This document shows, in pieces, positions 55,340 to 64,000 of a stretch of DNA of 64,000 nucleotides. The notes beneath the pieces were generated by a model that saw only the letters and a program-made list of their open reading frames with translations, was not told where the DNA came from and did no database searches. The stretch comes from Stomorhina lunata (lineage: Eukaryota > Arthropoda > Insecta > Diptera > Rhiniidae). The position numbers and the translations under genes are program-made. Location: assembly GCA_933228675.1 (NCBI GenBank), contig OW121741.1, forward strand, positions 36,361,952 through 36,425,951. Direction: 5' to 3'. Numbering within the stretch: the stretch's first letter is position 1; each line of letters begins with the position of its first letter.

Positions 55340-58300
55340 TTGTTTCTTTGAAACATTTTTGAATATAGAAGAGTACACTTTTTGTAATAAATTTATGTAA
55401 TTTTTTAACATTACTTCATAACTTTTAGCAAAAATCTCTAAAACTAAACAAGGCATTAGGAACATTTTTGGACATGGTATAGACCAATATATTAGAAATT
55501 CAGAAATATAATTTTCAGAACGAGTTTTGAAAGTTTCATTAGCATTTTAGAATACACAAATGTACACCTTTTGCAATAAATTTATGTAATTTTTTAACAT
55601 TACTTCGTAATTTTTAACAAAGATCTCTAAAACTAATCAAGGTATTAGGACCATTTTAGGACACAGTGTAGACCAATATATAAAAAATTCAGAAATATAA
55701 ACTTCAGAACGAGTTCTGAAAATTTCATTAACACTTTGGAATACTTTTTGTAACAAATTTATGTAATTTTTTGACATTATACTTCGTAATTTTTAGCAAA
55801 AATCTCTAAAACTAAACAAGCTATTAGGGCCATTTTTGGGCACAGTATAGACCAATATATTAAAAATTCAAAAATATAAATTTCAGAACGAGTTCTAAAA
55901 GTTTCATTAGCATTTTGGAACACAGAAGTGTACACTTTTTGTAATAAATTTATGTAATTTTTTAACATTACTTCACAATTTTTAGCAAAAATCTCCAAAA
56001 CTAAACAAGAAATTAGAATCATTTTTGGACACAGTATAGACCAATATATTAGAAATTCAGAAATATTAATTTCAAAACGAATTCTGAAAGTTTCATTAAC
56101 ATTTTAGAACACAGAAGTGCACACTTTTTGTAATAAATTTATGTAATTTTTTAACATTACTTCATAATTTTAAGCAAAAATCTCTAAAACTAAACAAGGT
56201 ATTAGGACCATTTTTATACACAGTATAGACCGATATATTAGAAATTCAGAAATATAAATTTCAGAACAAGTTCTAAAAGTTTCAATAGCATTTTGGAATA
56301 CTGAAATTTGCAATAAATTTATGTAATTTTTTAACATTACTTCATAATTTTTAGCAAAAATCTCTAAAACTAAACACGGTATAAGGACCATTTTTGGACA
56401 TAGCATAGACCAATTCAGAAATATAATTTCCTGAACGAGTTCTAAGTTTCATTAGCATTTTAGAATACCCAAAAGTACACTTTTTGCAATAAATTTATGT
56501 AACTTTTAAACATTACTTCGTAATTTTTAGCAAAGATCTCTAAAACTAATCAAGGTATTAGGACCATTTTATGACACAATGTAGACCAATATATTAAAAA
56601 TTCAGAAATATAAACTTCAGAACGAGTTCTGAAAATTTCATTAACACTTTGGAATACTTTTTGTAACAAATTTATGTAATTTTTTGACATTATACTTCGT
56701 AATTTTTAGCAAAAATCTCTAAAACTAAACAAGGTATTAGGGCCATTTTTGGGCACAGTATAGACCAATATATTAAAAATTCAAAAATATAAATTTCAGA
56801 ACGAGTTCTAAAAGTTTCATTAGAATTTTGGAACACAGAAGTGTACACTTTTTGTAATAAATTTATGTAATTTTTTAACATTACTTCACAATTTTTAGCA
56901 AAAATCTCCAAAACTAAACAAGAAATTAGAATCATTTTTGGACACAGTATAGACCAATATATTAGAAATTCAGAAATATTAATTTCAAAACGAATTCTGA
57001 AAGTTTCATTAACATTTTAGAACACAGAAGTGCACACTTTTTGTAATAAATTTATGTAATTTTTTAACATTACTTCATAATTTTAAGCAAAAATCTCTAA
57101 AACTAAACAAGTTATTAGGACCATTTTTGGACACAGTATAGACCGATATATTAGAAATTCAAAAATATAAACTTCAGAACGAGTTCTGAAAATTTCATTA
57201 ACACTTTGGAATACTTTTTGTAACAAATTTATGTAATTTTTTGACATTATACTTCGTAATTTTTAGCAAAAATCTCTAAAACTAAACAAGGTATTATGGC
57301 CATTTTTAGGCACAGTATAGACCAATATATAAGAAATTCAGAAATATAAATTCCTGAACGAGTTCTAAGTTTCATTAGCATTTTAGAATACCCAAAAGTA
57401 CACCTTTTGCAATAAATTTATGTAACTTTTAAACATTACTTCGTAATTTTTAGCAAGATCTCTAAAACTAATCAAGGTATTAGGACCATTTTATGACACG
57501 ATGTAGACCAATATATTAAAAATTCAGAAATATAAACTTCAGAACGAGTTCTGAAAATTTCATTAACACTTTGGAATACTTTTTGTAACAAATTTATGTA
57601 ATTTTTTGACATTATACTTCGTAATTTTTAGCAAAAATCTCTAAAACTAAACAAGCTATTAGGGCCATTTTTGGGCACAGTATAGACCAATATATTAAAA
57701 ATTCAAAAATATAAATTTCAGAACGAGTTCTAAAAGTTTCATTAGCATTTTGGAACACAGAAGTGTACACTTTTTGTAATAAATTTATGTAATTTTTTAA
57801 CATTACTTCACAATTTTTAGCAAAAATCTCCAAAACTAAACAAGAAATTAGAATCATTTTTGGACACAGTATAGACCAATATATTAGAAATTCAGAAATA
57901 TTAATTTCAGAACGAATTCTGAAAGTTTCATTAACATTTTAGAACACAGAAGTGCACACTTTTTGTAATAAATTTATGTAATTTTTTAACATTACTTCAT
58001 AATTTTAAGCAAAAATCTCTAAAACTAAACAAGGTATTAGCACCATTTTTGGACACAGTATAGACCGATATATTAGAAATTCAGAAATATAAGTTTCAGA
58101 AAGAGTTCTGAAAGTTTCATTAACATTTTGGAATACTGAAATTTGCAATAAATTTATGTAATTTTTTTAATATTAGTTCATAATTTTTAGCAAAAATCTC
58201 TAAAACTAAAAAAGGTATTAGGACCATTTTTGGACACACTATAGACCAATATATTAAAAATTCAGAAATATAATTTTCAGAGCGAGTTTTGAAAGTTTCA

Positions 58301-58450
58301 TTAACATTTTGGAATACTTTTTGTAATAAATTTATATAATTTTTTAACTCTACTTTGTAATTTTTAGCAAAAATCTCTAAAACTAAACAAGGTATTGGGA
58401 CCATTTTTGGACACAATATAGAACAATATATTAGAAATTTAGAAATTACA
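55340..58450. repeat. ~184-bp satellite with higher-order units
   Basis: About 17 tandem monomers averaging 184 bp, each with AATTTATGTAATTTTTTAAC, TAGCAAAAATCTCTAAAACT and GACACAGTATAGACCAATAT. A five-monomer block recurs as a higher-order unit: near-identical segments start at about 55777, 56690 and 57612 (offsets 913 and 922 bp). Minus-strand open frames of about 81 codons recur with that spacing and are artefacts of the repeat. Confidence 0.93.
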
Positions 58451-60200
58451 GATTTTTGCACAGACCTTAAAAACATTATACTTAATACAATTTTATTAAG
58501 AAAAGTTTTGAGATGGGGTACAAAGGGTTTCAAAACATGAGCTTTTTTAGAAAAATTTGCAACACTGACTCTATTTGCAGCGCTTTTCAGAAAAAAACTT
58601 TTCTAATCAATAGAAAAGATATGTCAGAAAATATAAAAATTATATTTTTTTGCAAATCGGAGCTTTGCCTTTTGAGAAATTTTTGTTTAAACTAAAATAT
58701 TTTTTTTACAAATTGACATTTTTTGGAGAGGGCATGTGCGAGGACAAAAAGCCCAATTGACAAGAAATTTATTTTATACGCATTCTCATTATGTTTTCTT
58801 TTAAAAAACTTTAAAAATCCTTTTATGTTTTTTAAGAAAATATTTTTTTTTATTAGTTAAAAAATAAAGCTATCTTTTAGGGAAAAATTCAAAAAAAAGC
58901 GAAATTTTTTTTAAGTTTCAACTTTGAATATTTTTAACTTTTAAACGAAAGAAGATATCTATAGCCAAAATGTTATTCAGAATTTTATTAAGAATTTAAG
59001 GAATATTCTTAAAAAACTGTTGGTTCTCAGATACGTCCACCAGATCAAAATAAGCTTAAAATAAAAAAAAATAAATAAATAGGTAAAAAATCGGCCCAAA
59101 AATTCCTTTTTACCCAAATATCTCGAAAGCCAAAAAAGATAACCTACATATATAAGCATATTTTGTAAATCTTCTCAAGGACAACTTAAGTTTAAAATCT
59201 ATTTTCAATCCATCCATAAAGGGATTTTTGGCGAATTTTTAAAAAAAGTCGAACACCCTAGGTGACCAACTTTGAAGGTCCATCAAACACTCGTCCGACC
59301 TCTCATGCACCAGTGTTTTTTAAAATCAACTCGAATGCGCCTTGACCGTGTCAAATTTCATTCAAATATCTCAAGTCGTTCAAAAGTTACAGAATTATTT
59401 CAAAAAAAAAAATCGTCCGTAAACCACAGTGCGCTGGTTGTAGGGTGCATGTTCAAAACTTTTCAAAATATAGTTCATACGATTTCCTAAAGCCTAGTCT
59501 TTTGGAAAATGTTAAACAAAAATTAAGTCTTTTGAAAAAAATTTTGAAAATATAGAAAAAATAGAAATACTTTTTCTTTGAAAAATAATTGATTTTATAG
59601 GATTTTTTCGGTACCCCAACTTTGAAGAATTTTTCCCAGTTCTAAAGTTTACATAATTAAAAAGTTTTTTCTTCTATTTTGTTTAGAAAGTCATCAGCAA
59701 TCTTATAGTATTTTTTAAAAAATTTTCCGTCTTACCACAAATGAGTTATATTTAAGACAAAAAAGGCCAGAAGCAAAAATTGCTAAAAATAAAATTTGGA
59801 GTCAAATATCTCTTAAACTATAAGAGATAAGTTAATACAATAAGCATGTTTTTTCTTATTGTTTTAACTAGTTTTCGAAAATGTAAAATCTTTCGGATCG
59901 GACCAAAATGGCGGAAGTTATAAGGTTTTACATGTCGGGCAACTTTGGTCCACAAAATATTTAAAATCCACTAAAACTTAAAATGATTCCTTTAAAGTTT
60001 CCATTACCCACAAAAACGGTAGATACTACTTAAATTTCGGTATTTCTTTTCATTCGACTAGAGAAACATAATAAAAACGACAATTTATCCATATAATTAT
60101 TGCGATACACGCAATATTATTAACAAAAAACAACAAAAATACAACAATTATTTAAAGCAATACCAGAGTATTTAATCCATCAAATATCGGCACTAAAAGG
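58451..60200. other. AT-rich sequence with no recognised gene
   Basis: About 1.75 kb. There are A/T runs and phrases such as TCAAATATCTC and AAACTATAAGAGAT that suggest another degenerate repeat, but I found no second copy in the window and no coding signal. Confidence 0.45.
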
Positions 60201-60209
60201 TGGTACGGG

Positions 60210-60275
60210 TACCATTCATTCATACCATCCATCTATTCATTCATTCATTCATTCAAACAGTCAGTCATTCATGTA
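60210..60275. repeat. (ATTC)n microsatellite
   Basis: Four-base repeat CATT/ATTC with minor interruptions (CATTCATTCATTCATTCA). Confidence 0.85.
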
Positions 60276-60890
60276 AACTTCGTTCGTTGTGGTATTTGGC
60301 TTTTCAATTTTCTTCTTTTCTCATAGAGTCAGGGGAAGTTTATTGGGTTTTGTTGAACGACCTAAAACGTTACGATTTATGGTTTTTTGATTAAATGTCT
60401 CTGTTTGCAGATACGCGCACATACAAACTAAACTAAAGCACTTTTGGCCCCTCGTATTGGATTGCGTGTTTTGGGAAAATATTCATAGAAGTGCCACAGA
60501 CAGACAATTTATGATTTCGATTTTGATATTTGATTTTCAATTATTGATACGCACGAGAGATGTTAGCTATGAACTGTAGGTAGATTTTTAATTATTAATA
60601 CAATTTAGTCGAGGTGATTTGCTATAACAGGTGTAAAGGAATCTCTTGTCTGATGGTTGAAGCAAAAAAATTATTTATGAGGAAATAATTTGATTTTATG
60701 GATTATACGAATAAAATCAAATCCTATTGAAAATCAAATATTAAGATGTAATAAATACGTTAATGATGGCTAAAAAAATTTTTGTTCGCTATAGAAAAAT
60801 GGAGAAATAAATTACCCCCTGACAACATGCTACACTACCACGCCTTAATCATGCTACATTACCCCCGGCAACATGTTATATTAACCTTTC
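60276..60890. other. Non-repetitive sequence
   Basis: No supported gene or repeat before the terminal satellite begins. Confidence 0.5.
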
Positions 60891-60894
60891 GACA

Positions 60895-63800
60895 AACATA
60901 TTTTTATATCAAACAAAAATTTTGATAAAAACATTTTCTATAGAAAAATTTTTGATAAAAAATTTTCTACAGAAAAATTTTTGATGAACAAATTTTCTAT
61001 AGAAAAATTTTTGATAAAAAATTGTCTACAGAAAAATTTTTGATGAAAAAATTTTCTATAGAAAAATTTGTTCATCACAAATTTCCATAGAAAATTTTTT
61101 GATAAAAAAATTTTCGATTCTGATAAAAAAAATTCTATATAAAACTTTTTGTAAGAAAATTTTCTATAGAAAATTTTTTCATAAAAAAATTTTCAATAGA
61201 AACATTTTTGATAAAAAAAAATTTCTATAGAAAAATTTTTGATAAAAAATTTTTCTATAGAAAAATTGTTGATAAAAAAGTTTTCTATAGAAAAATTTTT
61301 GATGAAAAAATTTTCTATAGAAGAAATTGTGATAAAAAATTTTCCATAGAAAAATTTATGATAAAAAATTTTCCAAAGAAAAATTTGTGATAAAAAATTT
61401 TCGATTTTGATAAAAAAAAATTTTCGATTTTGATAAAAAAAAAAATTCTATAGAAAAATTTTTAATACAAAAATTTTTGAAAAAAAAAAAAATTTCAATA
61501 GAACACTTTTGATAAAAAAAATTTTCTTTAGAAAAATTTTTGATGAAAAAATTTTCTATAGAAAAATTTTTGATAAAAAATTTTCCATAGAAAAATTTGT
61601 GATAAAAAAATTTTGATTTTAATAAAAAAAAAAATTCTATAGAAAAATTTTTTATAAAAAAAAATTTAAATAGAAAATTTTTTGATAAAAAAAAATTCTA
61701 TAGAAACATTTTTGATAAAAAAAAATTCTATAGAAAAATTTTTGATAAAAAAAAAAATTCTATAGAAAAATTTTTGATAAAATTTTTTTTCCAAAAAATA
61801 ACAAAATTGTCGGGATGTAAATATCATTCAAAAAGAAAGAGTGTTCGTAAAAAAATTTTCTATAGAAAAATTTTTGATAAAAATTTTCTATATAAAAATT
61901 TTTGATAAAAAAATTTATTATAGAAAAATTTTTGATAAAAAAATTGTCGATAAAATATTTTCTATAAAAAAATTTTTGATAAAAATTTTCTATAGAAAAA
62001 TTTTTGATAAAAACATTGTCTATAGAAAAATTTTTGATAAAAAAATTTTCTATAGAAAAATTTTTGATAAAAAAAATTTCTATAGAAAAATTTTTGACAA
62101 AAAAAAATTTCTATAGAAAAATTTATGATGAAAAAATTTTCTATAGAAAAATTTTTGATAAAAAAATTGTCTATAGAAAAATTTTGACAAAAAAATTTTC
62201 TATAGAAAAATTTTTAATAAAAAAATTTTCTATAGAAAAATTTTTGATAAAAAAATTTTCTATAGAAAAATTTTTGATAAAAAAAATTTTCTATAGAAAA
62301 ATTTTTGATAAAAAAATTTTCTATAGAAAAATTTTTGATAAAAAAATTTTCTATAGAAAAATTTTTGATGAAAAAATTTTCTATAGAAAAATTTTTGATA
62401 AAAAAATTTTCTATAGAAAAATTTTTGATAAAAAAATTTTCTATAGAAAAATTTTTTATCAAAAAATTTTCTATAGAAAAATTTTTGATAAAAAAAATTT
62501 CTATAGAAAAATTTTTGATAAAAAAAATTTCTATAGAAAAATTTGTGATAAAAAAATTTTGATTTTAATAAAAAAAAAATTCTATAGAAAAATTTTTTAT
62601 AAAAAAAAATTTTGTAGAAAATTTTTTTATAAAAAAAAATTCTATAGAAACATTTTTGATAAAAAAAAATTCTATAGAAAAATTTTTGATAAAAAAAAAA
62701 TTCTATAGAAAAATTTTTGATAAAATTTTTTTTCCAAAAAATAACAAAATTGTCGGGATGTAAATATCATTCAAAAAGAAAGAGTGTTCGTAAAAAAATT
62801 TTCTATAGAAAAATTTTTGATAAAAATTTTCATAGAAAAAATTTTTGATAAAAAAATTTATTATAGAAAAATTTTTGATAAAAAAATTGTCGATAAAATA
62901 TTTTCTATAAAAAAATTTTTGATAAAAATTTTCTATAGAAAAATTTTTGATAAAAACATTGTCTATAGAAAAATTTTTGATAAAAAAATTTTCTATAGAA
63001 AAATTTTTGATAAAAAAAATTTCTATAGAAAAATTTTTGACAAAAAAAAATTTCTATAGAAAAATTTATGATGAAAAAATTTTCTATAGAAAAATTTTTG
63101 ATAAAAAAATTGTCTATAGAAAAATTTTTGATAACAAAATTTTCTATAGAAAAATTTTTGATAAATAAATTTTCTATAAAAAAATTTCTATAGAAAAATT
63201 TTTGATAAAAAAATTTTCTATAGAAAAATTTTTGACAAACAAATTTTCTATAGAAAAATTTTTGACAAAAAAATTTTCTATAGAAAAAATTTTGAAAAAA
63301 AAATTTTCTATAGAAAAATTTTTAATAAAAAAATTTTCTATAGAAAAATTTTTGATAAAAAAATTTTCTATAGAAAAATTTTTGATAAAAAAAATTTTCT
63401 ATAGAAAAATTTTTGATAAAAAAATTTTCTATAGAAAAATTTTTGATAAAAAAATTTTCTATAGAAAAATTTTTGATGAAAAAATTTTCTATAGAAAAAT
63501 TTTTGATAAAAAAATTTTCTATAGAAAAATTTTTGATAAAAAAATTTTCTATAGAAAAATTTTTTATCAAAAAATTTTCATAGAAAAATTTTTGATAAAA
63601 AAATTTTGATAGAAAAATTTTTGATAAAAAAATTTTCTATAGAAAAATTTTTGATAAAAAAAATTTCTATAGAAAAATGTTTGATGAAAAAATTTTCTAT
63701 AGAAAAATTTTTGATAAAAAAAAATTTCTATAGAAAAATTTTCTATAGACAAATTTTGATAAAAAAAATTTTCTATAGAAAAATTTTTGATAAAAAAATT

Positions 63801-64000
63801 TTCTATAGAAAAGTTTTTGATAAAAAAATTTTCTATAGAAAAATTTTTGATAAAAAATTTTTTTTAGAAAATTTTTTTTATCAAAAATTTTCTATAGAAA
63901 CTTTTTTGATACAAAAATTTTCGATTTTGATAAAAAAAATTCTATATAAAACTTTTGATAAAAAAATTTTCTATAGAAAAATTTTGGATACAAAAATTTT
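60895..64000. repeat. 30-bp satellite (CTATAG core), runs off the window
   Basis: Irregular units at first, then a regular 30-bp repeat containing TTTTCTATAGAAAAATTTTT and GATAAAAAAA. A block with GTCGGGATGTAAATATCATT occurs at about 61810 and again at about 62754, marking a tandem duplication of about 943 bp of array plus this non-satellite tag. The second block has some 165 bp of extra units. Open frames (KKFSIEKFLI repeats) are artefacts. Confidence 0.95.

Noticed and set aside
55777..57857. Three near-identical 81-codon minus-strand frames
   Set aside because: They recur with the higher-order unit of the 184-bp satellite, and lack any domain.
58513..59490. Short open frames of 60-72 codons
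   Set aside because: AT-rich sequence with no domain or codon pattern beyond chance.
61841..63609. KKFSIEKFLI-type frames on both strands
   Set aside because: Translation of the 30-bp satellite.

Overview
The window looks like nuclear DNA of a cyclorrhaphan fly. It is AT-rich and intron-rich, and it carries four spliced exons of a class 5 (ATP10-like) P4-ATPase on the minus strand. Around the exons lie mariner/Tc1-type transposons, LINE remnants and very large simple satellites. The element mix (DD41D, DD37E and DD34D transposons, TTAA and hAT-type elements, RTE-like LINEs, repeats carrying (TA)n and GTCY runs) fits a calyptrate fly such as a blowfly or a relative. The species cannot be named from the sequence alone.

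Layout. Bases 1-12.3 kb hold four consecutive exons of the flippase gene, transcribed right to left: 12095-12275, 3014-3193, 944-1068 and 187-872. All have GT..AG borders and compatible phases. Their introns are filled with transposons. One intron holds a DD41D element that sits inside a small MITE. The 8.9-kb intron holds a TTAA-flanked MITE, a LINE fragment, a second mariner-type element broken by a dispersed repeat, and a mariner that was itself hit twice (DD41D and DD37E). No upstream exon of the flippase was found from 12.3 to 64 kb. That stretch is therefore either one giant intron (at least 51.7 kb) or includes the 5' intergenic region.

From 12.8 to 26.1 kb the sequence is mostly satellite: an 11-bp purine-rich repeat (three arrays) and a 31/33-bp repeat (two arrays). 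From 26.7 to 30.6 kb there is a composite dispersed repeat, then a second DD37E element (31.5-32.8 kb), a deleted transposon-like ORF (33.4-34.5 kb), a 21-bp satellite (34.7-37.3 kb) and an intact DD41D copy (37.7-39.0 kb). From 40 to 48 kb there is an RTE-like endonuclease fragment and a 131-bp-repeat element into which a Transib (RAG1-like) transposon, a foldback element and a fourth DD41D copy are placed. From 48.6 to 54.9 kb there is a long-TIR element with an 8-bp target duplication, a tRNA-like segment, LINE and mariner fragments and minor repeats. From 55.3 to 58.4 kb there is a 184-bp satellite with higher-order structure. From 60.9 kb to the end there is a 30-bp satellite that runs off the window.

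Two things stand out. First, the 3.7-kb Transib-superfamily element at 41061-44773 has complete ends resembling recombination signal heptamers and a perfect CGTCG target duplication, but its transposase appears dead. Second, four satellites of different period (21, 30, 31 and 33 bp) are all built around the same palindromic core TTTTCTATAGAAAA. The only host gene supported is the flippase; everything else with coding potential is mobile-element derived.
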